Positions 1 to 11,250 of a stretch of 64,000 nt of DNA are shown here, piece by piece. The notes beneath the pieces are model-generated. The model ran no database searches. It saw nothing but the letters and a program-made list of their open reading frames with translations, and had not been told where the DNA came from. Position 1 is the stretch's first letter, and each line of letters starts with the position of its first letter. A program made the translations under genes and the position numbers. Origin of the DNA: Spinellus fusiger (Eukaryota > Mucoromycota > Mucoromycetes > Mucorales > Phycomycetaceae). The stretch is taken from the NCBI GenBank assembly GCA_025094145.1, contig JALLLS010000029.1, positions 310,001 through 374,000 on the forward strand, read 5' to 3'.

Positions 1-1
1 G

Positions 2-365
2 GGAGCCATTCGTCATGGTGAGAAGTCAGAACTAGTGATGCTTGAGAAGGCTGAACGAAAGGCTGTTGATTTTGTCAAGAAAGTCTATGAAGAGTCATTG
101 CTACGTTTCTGGGGTCTAGAGTGCCACTTGATATTGATGGAAGATGGAGCACCCACTCACAAAGGTATTTTAGCAAGTGATTGGAAAATGGAGAGGAATT
201 GGTAGTTTGGAGTGGCCTGATCAATCACCCAATATGAACCCCATTGAAAACCTTTGGATGCAGATGAAAGACAAGGTCCGGGAGAGATGCAGCGGTACTG
301 TCAAGATGGGCAAGCTCAAAACCATAATACAAGACCATAATACAAGAAGCTTGGGATTCTTTTGA
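2..365 (+). pseudogene. Tc1/mariner transposase, C-terminal fragment
   Basis: This is the end of a cut-and-paste transposase of the Tc1/mariner superfamily, which acts on element ends in the nucleus. The reading starts at the window edge in frame 2. It contains LILMEDGAPTHKG, matching the second catalytic Asp block (usually QDNAPxH), and stops at a TAG near 207. The downstream part is in another frame from 177 and holds EWPDQSPNMNPIENLW, the classic block with the third acidic residue. A frameshift around 180-200 therefore separates two catalytic blocks, and the copy is dead. The first Asp block lies outside the window, and no terminal repeat is visible at the right end. Family assignment is firm; which Tc1 subfamily is unknown. 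Confidence 0.8.
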
Positions 366-655
366 GCCAAAAACATGAAATTCTTTGATTGAGACAATGC
401 CAGCACGAATGTAAGAAGTCATCAAGAACAAAGGTGGGAGTACCCATTACTAAAACTACATTTTTAATAATTTTTTATAAGTAAATGTAAATATAAATTA
501 CATATACGTATTCTAGAGCCTTTTTTTAAAACATAATATGAGCTTTATTAAAGTAGAAAATACGTTGTATTTCTCTTGATACAAAAAAAACTATATTAAT
601 GACATGAGATCTATCAATTTTTTTAAAATTGCCAATTTTTTTGCTACCCCACTGT
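366..655. other. AT-rich sequence, no gene seen
   Basis: The stretch between the transposase fragment and the first Plavaka-related repeat is AT-rich with poly-A/T runs. I see no open frame of note, no RNA gene and no clear repeat. Confidence 0.5.
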
Positions 656-1474
656 ACATTCCCTAATAGCAATAAAGTCTATACCCTAAAGGCCTTGTGC
701 TTTATCCTTGGGAGATAGATAACTATGCTCATTAGTATACCCTAGATATCATTGACAGTATAGAAGATCACCTAAGACTGACTTGAAAGGAGTCTTTACT
801 TGCCTAATAACAATACATTGGGTGTCTTGTGGAATACAATGAGCTCAAGCCCAGATGAAGACACTGTTTACCTTTTCATCTGTAAAACAGTCTTTGGTAG
901 TGCCTAAAACTTCCTTCTATTGTTTCTCTCTGTTAATAATAGCACATTACCTTGCTCAGTTATGCCCATCTTGACGAGTACTTAGGTATCAGGCTGTATG
1001 TGCAGTGTAAGAAATAACAAAAGGAGGGGAGTATCAGAACAAATAATAATTTTTCTCTCTCTATTCTGGTAATGTATATACTAGCCTCCATTCATAGAAT
1101 TCACAAGTCAAACAATTCACATTCTATTTGCCTTGGGCCTAAATGACAGTACTAGAAACAGTATCTTGTTCTCACTAAGTACTATTGTTGACACCAGTTA
1201 CAATAAGTTAGTTGTTAAAGTGATTATGAATATTGGTTCAATGAATGGCTATACTGTTCTTAATACAAGTGAGTTTGATTCTATTTCATGGACAATGACC
1301 ACTAGAATTAACTATATAAGTTCTATAATACATCTTTGTTAAGCAGTGTTATGTTGCAAATACTGTGGGCTTATGAATAACACATTATGTTAAGAGAAGA
1401 ATATTGGTGACAGTTGTAATTTTGGGGTGATTCTGGATCTATTTTTTTGACTTTACAGCCAATTGTCATCTTTG
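656..1474 (+). repeat. Plavaka-family internal-deletion derivative
   Basis: The left half (656-1120) matches the untranslated 5' region of the Plavaka element at 7905-8470, for example the shared words TTATCCTTGGGAGATAGATA and CATCTTGACGAGTA. At about 1125 it jumps to the region just after that element's coding part (TTGCCTTGGGCCTAAA, compare 11230) and continues into the 3' untranslated part. The whole coding region is missing. A second copy with the same jump lies at 25164-25925, so this is a non-autonomous family and not a one-off deletion. The exact left end is uncertain. Confidence 0.7.
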
Positions 1475-1478
1475 ATCT

Positions 1479-1701
1479 TACACACCAGGAGATTTTTCTG
1501 GCCTTTAAGTGCTGATATCTCCTTCCTTTTACATTACAAAAAAGTTGCCTTTTATGGATCTGTATTTAAAATCAAAGGTTTGCAAGTATCCAAAATACTA
1601 TTTCCTTTTTTGAAATACCTCAATATCAAATTGTATTATCAGTAAGAAATATTGTTTACAAACAAAATTGTTGATGGATAAAATTGTTTATTATAATAAT
1701 A
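1479..1701 (+). repeat. Plavaka-family 5' terminal piece
   Basis: It begins TACACACCAGGAGATTTTTC, matching the terminus at 7619 and, in inverse, the one at 38023. Subterminal repeats of the type CCTTTTATGGA and AAAATCAAAGGTTTG follow, as at 7680-7790. No coding sequence is present. Confidence 0.7.
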
Positions 1702-1948
1702 TACACACCAGGAGATTTTTGGGATATATAAGGAAATGTCTTGAGAATAAAATCACAATATTATTATGATTGGCTAATGTGTTTTAAAATGCTTTTTTGC
1801 TGTCTAAATGAACTATTTCAAACTCTACTTGCCTGTTTTAGCAATGGCTACTGACTTTGTAATTAAAAAGTATAGAATTGGCTGTAAAGACAAGAAATAG
1901 AACAAGAATCACCCCAAAATTACAACTCAGTCACTGATATTCTTCTCT
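1702..1948 (-). repeat. Plavaka-family 3' terminal piece, inverted
   Basis: It begins TACACACCAGGAGATTTTTG and reads as the reverse complement of the 3' end at 11490-11742 (words shared in inverse include AATTGGCTGTAAAGACAAGA). It abuts the gypsy-A1 5' LTR directly at 1949. Confidence 0.7.
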
Positions 1949-2246
1949 TGTCATAAGACTGCTTTCCAAAAATGGATGTTTCGTCATTTGTGTCCCTGAG
2001 CAACTAAAAAAGGAAAATGACAAAAGGTAGTGGTGATGTGTGAGCAACACAGAATACTACAAAGCATTATGTCATTGACACTCTTGCAGCATATCAGCAA
2101 ATGTATACCTGACATCATATCTTATAGTAGTAGAATAGTAAGAGAAAATAAGTATAAAAGAAGTGTACATTTGAATGAATAAAGAGCAGAGTTTAACCAC
2201 ATGTTAACTGGCCAGATTCCTTTGATATCTAAGATCAAAGACAACA
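1949..2246 (+). repeat. LTR-A, 5' LTR of gypsy-A1
   Basis: This ~298-bp LTR starts TGTCATAAGACTGC and ends ACAACA. Its start matches the 3' copy at 7443 (TGTTGTAAGACTGC). A TATAAAAG box near 2155 and AATAAA near 2180 agree with a + strand promoter and poly(A) signal. An inverted relative lies at about 37590-37843. Confidence 0.75.
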
Positions 2247-2248
2247 AT

Positions 2249-2266
2249 TGGTAGCTGAAGAAGTTA
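2249..2266 (+). other. Probable primer-binding site of gypsy-A1
   Basis: Two bases after the LTR end the sequence TGGTAGCTGAAGAAG begins. A TGG at this position is what a tRNA 3' CCA would pair with during first-strand priming. Position and TGG are visible; the priming tRNA is not identified. Confidence 0.4.
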
Positions 2267-2374
2267 TTTATCTCTGACCACTATTATATGATCCCTGCTG
2301 GAAAGCAAAGACAAGACAAATAAACAAGTAAAAAGGATAAGAACCCCAAGATCAAGAAGGACATAGAAGAAACC

Positions 2375-3306
2375 ATGAAAAAGTTAGCCATATTAAATAT
2401 CAATACAATTACAGAAGAAATGTCAGGACAAAGTGAAGCCAACATGATTGCAAAGGCCATAGCAGAAGCCTTAAAAAAGATACTAGGCAGCCCAAAGCCC
2501 AGAGAGGACAAGATGCCTGCTCCAGAATTTTATCACAGAGAAAGAAATACCCAAGTAGTGGATGGATGGCTAAGAGCAGTAGAGAAATACACTGATTTCT
2601 GTGGATATGCAGAGGAAAGAAGGGTGGTTTATGCAAGCTCCTTACTAAAGGCAAGAGCAAGAACATGGTGGTTATACACCAAGGAAACCGGACCCAAGGT
2701 TACCACTTGGAAAGAATTCAAAGACCTGGTGGTAGAAGAATTCAGACCGGTACACACACTCAGAATGGCAAGAGACCATATAGCCAACATTAAGCAATTA
2801 GGCACAGTGGAAGAGTATGTTGACCAATTCAGAGATGCACTCCTGGACATCCCAACCATGACCAACAAGGAGGCCTTAGACAGATTTATCAGAGGGTTAC
2901 AACAGGAAATCCATGCTCACATCTTGGTTCTGCAACCTACTCTACTGAAGGAAGCAACTTGTATGGCCCTGGCCTACGAGAATGGCCAACAACTTGGATA
3001 CCAAAACATGAGAGTATTTAGGCCCATGCAATGCCCTATGGCCAACAACAGCAACAACAACTACTTGGGACCAACACCCATGGACCTGGACGTGATCCAA
3101 AGAAGAGGCTGGGCATACCCCACCAAGAACTATGGACCATGACCATCTGCATCCAGACCAGCTTACCAGGATAGTCAAGCTGTGACATGCTTTTGGTGCA
3201 AGAAACAGGGACATATAAAGAGGAACTGCCACCAAAGAATCAGTGACATTAGGCAATTTGAAGAGAAATATGAGAAGAAGCAGGGTTTTTGGCCCACACA
3301 ACTGTA
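2375..3306 (+). pseudogene. Ty3/gypsy-A1 Gag
   Basis: This is the structural Gag of an LTR retrotransposon, which packages element RNA into cytoplasmic particles. The ATG at 2375 opens 255 codons. Residues ~60-150 form a retrotransposon-gag domain (WLRAVEKYTDF, ARTWWLY, WKEFKDLVVEEF). A TGA at 3140-3142 interrupts the frame, but the same frame resumes and encodes a CCHC zinc knuckle, CFWCKKQGHIKRNC (C-x2-C-x4-H-x4-C, about 3188-3229), before a TAG near 3304. The knuckle belongs to this Gag, so the TGA is a late nonsense mutation. Pol follows in the -1 frame with a short overlap, the usual gypsy arrangement. Confidence 0.85.
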
Positions 3307-6300
3307 GACAGAGGGCAGTTGTGGACTATAGAGAATACCTCTGGAGATGAAATGAAAAGTGATAGTGAGAGCACTAGTGAATATTACAATGCTGATAATA
3401 AAGAGAAGTTTGAACATTACTTGGATGATGAAGATAAGAGACTAGAGACTTTTCTCTTACAAGACCAAACCTTTGTTGAAGAAATCTATACAACAGGGAA
3501 AACAGACCTGCCTCTCTATGCTGCTGTGCACAATGGCCAACGAATCTTGGTACTGATTGACAGTGGTGCCAGTGCAAACTATGTATCACCGCAGGTAGCA
3601 CACACAGCCCAGAAACTGACAAACATCAAAGGACGCTTGTTGGAAACTGCTGGAGGCCACACAATTGTAATTGACCAGAAGGCACATCTGAATATCTCTC
3701 TTAATGGCCATGAAGACACCATCAAAGCATTTGTACTGCAGACAAAATTCAACTTAATCTTGGGAAGAACCTGGTTACTGCAGACATGGCCTGTCCCAGA
3801 TTGGCAAAATGATGCATGGACACTCCACAAGAGTAACCAAACTGTCAAGCTCTGGCCACACAAATCTCGAAATGGAACAACACACCTGAATTACATGATA
3901 TCAGCCAAGCAGGTGGAGAAGCTGGCAAAAAGAGAGAATGCACAGTACTACCTGTTGCATCTCTGAGATACAACAGGCAAAGAAGAGGGGGAAGACAATT
4001 GCCAGGCACTTGTCAAGGAATTCAGTGATGTGTTCCAAGATGGCCTACCAGGAATACCGCCTAAAAGACAGATCAACCATGTAATCAACATGGGAGATGC
4101 AGAACCAATAAGTCAACTGCCATTCAAAATGAGCCCATTAGAACTGGAAGAGCTGCAAAAACAGTTGGATGAACTACTGAAACTAGGCCTGATACAACCA
4201 AGTGCATCACCATAGGGAGCACCTATTTTATTTGTAAAAAAGAAGGATGGCACTATGTGTATGTGTGTGGACTACCAAGCCCTGAACAAGGTCACAGTCA
4301 GAAACAATCACCCACTCCCAAGAATTGACAAATGCCTTGAACAACTCAAAGGAGCAAAACACTTTACTAGTTTGGATCTGAGGAGTGGTTATCACCAAGT
4401 ACAAATTCGATCAGAAGATGTACCAAAGACAGCCTTCAACACATAATACAGACAGTATGAATTCCTTGTTTTACCTTTTGGTTTAACCAATGCACCTCCC
4501 ACTTTCCAACAACTGATGAACAACGTCTTGGGCAATGCACTGGATAAATTTGCACTAGTATACCTGGATGATATACTCATCTTCAGTAAAACACAACAAG
4601 AACATATGGAACATGTACAACAAGTACTCAAAAAACTGAGGGAGGCCAAACTAATTGCAAATCTGAAAAAATGCAAATTTAACAAAGAACAATTGACTTT
4701 TCTGGGCTTCCAAGTGCTGAAAGACAAAATACTACCATCCACAGATAAAATCAAGGTGTTGAAAGAATGGGAGCCACCAACAAACGTGCAGGAGGTATGA
4801 CAGTTCATTGGCCTGGCACAATACTACCAAAGATTCATACCAGGGTTTACAGGTATTGCAGCACCTATCATGGACCTTACATGAGGAGTCAGACCAAAAC
4901 GTAGACCCATTGTATGGACAGAAGAGTGCCAGAAGAGTTTTGAAATGCTCAAAGAAAAACTGATGATTGCTCCTGTGTTATTGGCACCTGACATGGAAAA
5001 ACCCTTCAAGATAGAAACAGATGCATCAGACTATGGTGTAGACACAGTGCTGTTACAAGAAGACAATGATGGCCACTTGAAACCCTTGGCATTCGAATCA
5101 AAGAAACTATCACAAGTGGAACAATCCTACCCAGCACAAGAACAAGAGCTGCTAGGCATCATGCATGCTCTATGGACATGGCGGTGCATTATAGAAGGAA
5201 GACCCTATGTGGTGTACACAAACCATCTCCCACTACAGTATTTCAGAAGTCAGACCAAACCTACACCACAACTAATTTGATGGATATCCAAGTTGGAGCT
5301 GTACAATCCTACCATCATGTACAAGCCTGGGAAAGAAAATGATGTACCCAATGTGCTATCAAGACTGGAGAACCCAAAGGAGCCAGAAACAAAGACCATG
5401 GAGCCTGATTACTTATACACATTGACTCTGACCCACCCCTTGGACTGGCCAAGCTGTTACCTAAGCTCAGAAGAAGAATGGCCTGAGGAAAACAAAGCAA
5501 AACTACAGTTGGAGCACAAGAACTTTGTTGTGACAGAGGATACAGTGTACCAAAAGGTAGTCATCAACAACCAAGAAACAGAAAATCAATGTGCCCTATA
5601 CATACACTGTGCCAACTTAGTCAACAACCTTCATAATGCTTTTGGACATGCTGGGGAACTCACAGTATATGACTTGTTGAGTAAATGTTGGTGGTGGCCT
5701 AGTATGAAAACACAGATACAAGAATGGTTGTTGAAATGCTCACAGTGCCAATTGGCTGCCAATGCTGACAAGAACATCCACCATGCACCAATGTCTCAAT
5801 GGGATGTTCCTGCCCCTTTTTCCCAATGGCATTTGGATTTTATAGGAGAACTCCCAACCACTGTGGTGGGCAACAAATGGATCTTAGTAGCAGTAGACTA
5901 TGCAACAAATTGGCCAATTGCAAGAGCTGTTCCTGCTGCCACTGGTAAAGCTATTGCAGTGTTCTTATACAAAGAAATAGTCATGCGTTTTGGATGTCCT
6001 GCCAAGATCATAACAGACCAAAGTGCAAACTTCACTTCTCAAATTCTGGCATACTACATGAAGAAAATCAAGACTCATCACAAGCTCACATCTGCATTCC
6101 ATCCAAGAACAAATGGAAAATGTGAAAGACTTAATGGTGTCCTTAAGAAAATGCTTCAGAAGTATGTGAATGGTACCGTACATCAATGGGATGAATATTT
6201 GAATACTGCCCTGTGGGCATGCCACATATGCAAGCACAGGACCACAGGATACAGTCCTTTTTTCCTAACCTATGGCCAAGAACCTTGTCTACCAAGGGAT

Positions 6301-6542
6301 GTCCTAAGACCATTTATTGACACCCCAACATCCATAAGAGCCAAACCCACTGGCTTGTCTGCCTCACAGCAAAGACTACTCAAGGCATGACAAGAAGCAA
6401 ATGAAAGAACTATGGCTAACAGTAACCAGGATAAAGAACATTGGGATGCCATTGCAAAGCCCCATACTTTCAATATTGGAGACCATGTCCTAATACGCCA
6501 CAAACAATGCTTGGGTTTGGAGTATAACTGGAGAGGTCCTTA

Positions 6543-7198
6543 TGAGGTTGTTTGGACAGGTAGATTAATAAGACTGAACAAAGATAATTTTTATTGGGTA
6601 AAGAAAGGTTCACTATTTATACTTTTGGTGGGTGCTTATCCTTCAGTGGCTTCTACCTTATGGTAGGATAATCTATTCTACCTTATGGTAGTTATGATAG
6701 TCAACCTTATGGCTGCTTCACAATTACAACTAAATGGTTGGTGGGGACATTCTACCTTATGGTAGAATTCACTCTCTTTGACCTTATGGTCAGTGTCTAT
6801 ATTACTACCTTATGGTAGTATTAATAACTGCCACCTTATGGTTGGCTCATATGTTTTACTTAGTTGTAGTATTATTAGATTCAACCCTATGGTTGGTTCC
6901 TGGGATAAGCACTCCATTATTGAAACCATTAATTATTATGAGTCTTTACTCAATTGACTCTAATAGGTCAATATTGTTCTGTTAGGATTATTAATGAAGA
7001 TGGCTCTTGTTAAGTGTTCAATAGTACACTGAGCTTTAGAAGGTGATTTGTAGTTACAACCAACCAGTGAGATGATACAGAGATGTACTATGTTACTTGT
7101 GTGCACTCAAGCTTTCATAGAGTATTCTGAATGTCACAGCACACTACTCATGTTGACTTATTCATAGAGAATCTTTGGATTGAAGTCGGAACACAATA
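6543..7198 (-). repeat. Solo LTR-B inserted in gypsy-A1 integrase
   Basis: This 656-bp sequence starts TGAGGTTGTTTGG and ends GGAACACAATA. It is flanked by the 5-bp TSD CCTTA (6538-6542 and 7199-7203). Read on the - strand it has TATAAATA followed by AATAAAA near the end, so its sense direction is taken as -. No internal element DNA accompanies it, so it is a solo LTR. Related copies are at 15043, 24757, 32795, 35878, 50593 and 53714. Confidence 0.85.
6653..6905. other. Array of short dyads in the LTR-B U3
   Basis: Eight short inverted repeats with a central 4-base loop occur in 250 bp: CTACC-TTAT-GGTAG (6653, 6678), CAACC-TTAT-GGCTG (6702, imperfect), ATTCTACC-TTAT-GGTAGAAT (6749), TGACC-TTAT-GGTCA (6779), ACTACC-TTAT-GGTAGT (6804), GCCACC-TTAT-GGTTGGC (6830, one bulge), CAACC-CTAT-GGTTG (6892). 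Stems differ between units but stay complementary. In the sense direction of the LTR the array lies upstream of the TATA box. It could be a set of sites for a dimeric DNA-binding protein or cruciform/hairpin-forming DNA; the sequence alone does not decide. Confidence 0.75.
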
Positions 7199-7442
7199 CC
7201 TTATACTGTTGTGGACAAAAACAAAAGCATGAACGTATACAAGCTGATCACATTTGAAGGTGAGCCATACAACTCCTGGGTGCATGCTGACAGACTCAAG
7301 GCCATGAAGTCTTCAGAAGTCACTGGAACTTGGTATAATCCCCTCAAAGCAAGACACTATGCTCAACTGGATTCCCACACTTGTACCAATGCTCAGGCCA
7401 ACACAATGATTGAGGACAATCAAGCATTTGGAGGGGGGTTAT

Positions 7443-7618
7443 TGTTGTAAGACTGCTTTCCAAAAATAGATGTTTCGTCATTTGTGTCCCTGAGCAACTA
7501 AAAAAGAAAAATGATGAAAGGTAGTAGTGATGTGTGAGCAACACAGAATACTACAAAGCATTATGTCATTGACACTCTTGCAGCATATCAGCAAATGTAT
7601 ACCTGACATCATATCTTA
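7443..7618 (+). repeat. LTR-A, truncated 3' LTR of gypsy-A1
   Basis: It begins TGTTGTAAGACTGC after a purine-rich GGAGGGGGG tract (probable polypurine tract, ~7430-7438). It matches 1949-2126 base for base with few changes, then stops where the Plavaka terminus begins. Confidence 0.8.
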
Positions 7619-8508
7619 TACACACCCAAAGATTTTTCTGGCCTTTAAGCAATAATATCTTTGCCTTTTAAAACTGAAAATTTCTTGCCTTTTATGGAAC
7701 TGCATTTAAAACTGAAAATTTCCTGCCTTTTATGAAACTGTACTTAAAATCAAAGGTTTGTGAGTATCCAAAATTTTCTTACTTTTTATGGAATACCTCA
7801 ATATCAAATTGTATTATCAATAAAAATATTGTTTATGAATAAAATTGTTTACTGTAATAATATAGCTAATACTATACTATTACTATAGCTACTGCTGTTC
7901 TAGGTATATTCCTTCATAGCAGTAAAATCTACACCCTAAAAGCCTTGTGATTTATCCTTGGGAGATAGATAACTATGCTCAGGAGTATACCCTAGACAGC
8001 CTAGACCATATAGAAGGAAGAAGACCACCTTGGACTGACTTGAGAAGAGTCTTAACTTATCTAATAACAGAAGAGTATATTAGTGATAGTTCAATCAAGA
8101 GAGATAGTATGCTTACCTTTTAGTTAATACTTGTCTTGAGAATAATAAGCCATATGCTATCTATTAAAAGAAGAGTCAGTACTATGTCTTGTCCATTGCA
8201 ATGAGCTCAAGCCCAGATGATGACACTGCTTACCTTTTTATCTCAAAAATAGCCTTTGGTAGTGTCTATCACCTCCTATTGCTTTTCTTTGTTAATAACC
8301 ACACATTACCTTGCTTATTTATGCTCATCTTGACGAGTAATTAAGTATCAAATATTATGGGCAGTGTGAAAAACAACAAAAGAATAAGAAAATATTTTGA
8401 TTTTGGTGACATATCACTTTAGCCTCCACTTTCCAATAATTTAAAGTCAAAATACTTAAGTCAAACAGCTCACTTTCTTTCCATTTTTATATCAAAATAT
8501 TTCTCAAC

Positions 8509-11250
8509 ATGTCTTTTGCTACCATCAACCTCAAGAAAAACAAAATTCCCACCTGCTCTGTCTGCCAGAAGACTTTCAAAACAAAAGGGATTTTGAAAAG
8601 ACATATTGCTACCCACAACATGTAAGGATAATCTTAAGTCTAAAAGTAATGTTACTCATTCTCTGTTTTGAGTAGTTCCTTGGTTGAGTCTTCTTCTCAG
8701 TATTTATCATAGAAATAGAGGCATTTAATAATAAGAGCCAAACTAATTATGCCTTATTGCTATTGTTCACAGACCTCTCCCTGCCATCACCACAGTCTTT
8801 CATGTAAAAGAGAAAGGTGATGATGACCAGGAGTTTGTTGTTGAGAACGAAGATGTGCTCAGGGAAGAACCTCTTTGGGTTGCTGGAGAAGAAGAGTTCA
8901 ACAGCACAAACAACACTTTTGAGGAGACAGTCTCTGTGGATAACTTTTTTCCATTTTCATCAAAGTTAGAGATGATCTTTCATTGTTTCTTTACTGAGAA
9001 TGAGGAATGCATCTTAAGAAAGTTTGCAGGGGAGATCATTGCCTTGTGCAAAGATGTCAGGGAGGCTTGTATTGCCAATCCTTGGGAGAAATTCCCTGCT
9101 TTGAACAGGGTTCTCAATCTTGAGAAGAGGGTGAAGAGCAACGTCCCTAAGTTCCCAACCACCACCCGCCAAGTTGCAGTTGTTGAGACCTGCAAGGGCT
9201 TGCCCCCCACCACCACCATCCACGAGTTCTCAATGAACAAACCATCAGAGCACCTGAAGCTCCTCAAAGCCAACCCCATCAAGACAAAGATGCTTTCTGC
9301 TCTCCCAGACAGAACTCCCAATCAGAGAGTCTCTGTAACTCAGGGAGACAAGTAGAGAACTCACCCCCTCTTCCAGCACCCTATGGTGACAGTTAGGATT
9401 GATGGTACCTCTGTGAATCTCTGGGTTGGAGATGTGGTAAATGCTTCTCCTAGCAGAACAACATCAACAACAACAACATACAAGCTTGCCTCTTTTTTCA
9501 CTTTATGTGATAAATTGATGGCTGAAGCTTATGAAGTAGTGTCTGGTTCTTTCATCAACAACATTGTCATTATTGGCATTGTTAGAGATGTTAGACTTCC
9601 AACCTACCCCCACACCCACATCAACTCCACCACCCACCACCCTCTTAAGAGAGCTGCTGCTAGCCCCCATAGACAGTTCATGCCAGTCAAGATTGTGCCT
9701 CTGAACTTGTTCTTGGATGACACCAGTGGAAACACAACAAAAAATGGAACAAGTTTGAAAGCTGGGTTCTGTTTCCTACTGCCATGGCATTCAAGGAACA
9801 GAACAAGGTAGAGAATTTGCTTTTTATCTGCACTAGCAACAAGTTGTTAGCAGTGAAAATGCTTCCTGACATTGTGAAAGACCTCAAGGCATTGGAGAGA
9901 GGCATGTTGATGTTTGATGTGGAGTTTGGAGAGTCTGTTCTTGTTGTTGGTGTACTTCACCTCATCATGGTAGACAATCCCATGCATGCAACAATTGCAT
10001 GTAGTCTTGGTCCCAAGGCTAGACTCCTATGCAGGAAATGCCATTGGATAAATGAACATGGAAGTGGAGCAGTGGAGCAGGAAGGTGATGCCCCTGCCCA
10101 AACAAAAGAAGGGTTGGTGGAAATGCACCAACACTGTATCAACAACCCCAACAACACCAGCACTGGATGCAAGTTGACTGGCAGTAAAGCACTTTTATCC
10201 TTGCAGTTGTGGGATCCCTCCAAGTATTGCCCAGTAGAGATACTCCACACTGTCCTCCTTGGTGTTGCCAAGAGCCTTGTGATTGGCATGGTGCTGTTCT
10301 TAACCAAAGCAGAAGTGAAGCACTTAGAAGAAAGCTTCTTCAATTACAACAGCAAAGCTTTCAAATGAAACCACCACACTCCTTTCCACCATTGTGGCTC
10401 ATATCTTGGAAGAGATTATAAAACCATTGTGCAGCAGATGCCCACCATCTTGAATCATTTGATTCAAGATCAGCTCATTACCATGAACAGCACCAAGGCA
10501 ATCATTTTTGATTGCTTTGTCAAACTTGGTTCTCTTGTGTTACTGTTATATATGCAAAGAGTTGAGACATCTTTGCATGTCTATCTAGACAATGTGGAGT
10601 CTGTTGTTAGAGAGCTGACTAGGGCAATTGCCAAGTATGATAAGGTGGCAGCACTTGGCAAGTCTACAAAAAAACAAAAGATTGGCAGCACTCTGAAGAT
10701 GCATCTCCTGAGCCATCTTTGTAAAGACATTTCTTGCTTTGCCCCTCCTGTTCACTATGAAACAGAGAGAGGTAAACAATTCAACAAGTTTATCTGTGAA
10801 AGGATAATCTTTACCAGCAGATGCTTGCCCTCTCAAGATGTTGCTGTTTTCTTTGGGAAGAAGTATATGTTGGTACACATCTTCCAAGGTGGGTACTGGC
10901 ATGTGCCTGGCTACCATGGTCTGCTTACTGCTGGAGCTGAGGTCAAGCTCTTTCAAGAGATGTGCCCCCTCACCATTTCCTGCAAGCTTGCTGATAACAA
11001 TAGCAGCTCAAAAAGCATTGTTGTTGGTCTGGCTGGTCTCTTTTCTTTCTCTTCTGGTTCTTTCTTTCTCTTTGGTCAAATCATTGCCACTGATAAGAAG
11101 AAGAATATGGCCACCATTCTTCCCTATAACTTCAAACTTGCCTTTGGTCAAAACTCATCTACCCATCCACAACCACAACATCTGGCTTTTGCTAAAAAAA
11201 AAAAAAACCTACAACCTTTCTTCTTTTTTTGCCTTGGGCCTAAAGGATAA
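8509..11250 (+). pseudogene. Plavaka-type transposase with one intron
   Basis: The enzyme would excise and reinsert the surrounding element. Exon 1 (8509-8621) encodes a C2H2 zinc finger, CSVCQKTFKTKGILKRHIATH. An intron follows (8622-8772), and exon 2 joins in frame. Core family blocks are FLDDTSGN (~9712), a Trp-Asn-Lys-Phe stretch after it, CRKCHW (~10032), LHTVLLGVAKSL (~10245), GSYLGRDYK (~10400) and the C-terminal FFGKKYMLVHIFQGGYW region (~10850). Stops at 9353 and 10366 lie in otherwise continuous frame, and a one-base frameshift sits at an A run near 9740. Each piece is long and well conserved, so inactivation looks recent. Confidence 0.8.
8622..8772 (+). other. Spliceosomal intron in the Plavaka transposase
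   Basis: The 151-nt intron starts GTAAGG and ends TTCACAG, with a CTAAT branch-like motif about 25 nt from the acceptor. Removing it joins the zinc-finger exon to the main reading frame without a stop. Left in, translation would end two codons after the donor. Confidence 0.7.

Larger units (their letters stand above)
3289..7450 (+). pseudogene. Ty3/gypsy-A1 Pol (PR-RT-RH-IN)
   Basis: Pol replicates and integrates the element. Domains in order: aspartic protease with IDSGASANYV (Asp at 3559); reverse transcriptase with [16 protein letters not shown] and YLDD (4561); RNase H with ETDASDYG (~5015); integrase with an HHCC block (5632-5755), WHLDFIGELP (~5835), ITDQSANF (~6015), CERLNG (~6120) and a GPY/F module (6532-6543, resuming at 7204). 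The same frame runs throughout, with stops at 3964, 4213, 4444, 4798, near 4880, 5278 and 6388 but no frameshift. A solo LTR-B (6543-7198) splits the GPY module; removing it with one 5-bp repeat restores the frame. The copy decayed by point mutation and insertion only. Confidence 0.9.

Noticed and set aside
6653..6905. Regularly spaced ACCTTATGGT words as a CRISPR-like array
   Set aside because: Units are 14-20 bp, unevenly spaced and variable, sit inside a solo LTR with a TSD, and the organism is eukaryotic.
9383..9811. Separate gene starting at 9383
   Set aside because: It is in the same frame as the preceding transposase part, separated only by one TAG and carrying the next family block.
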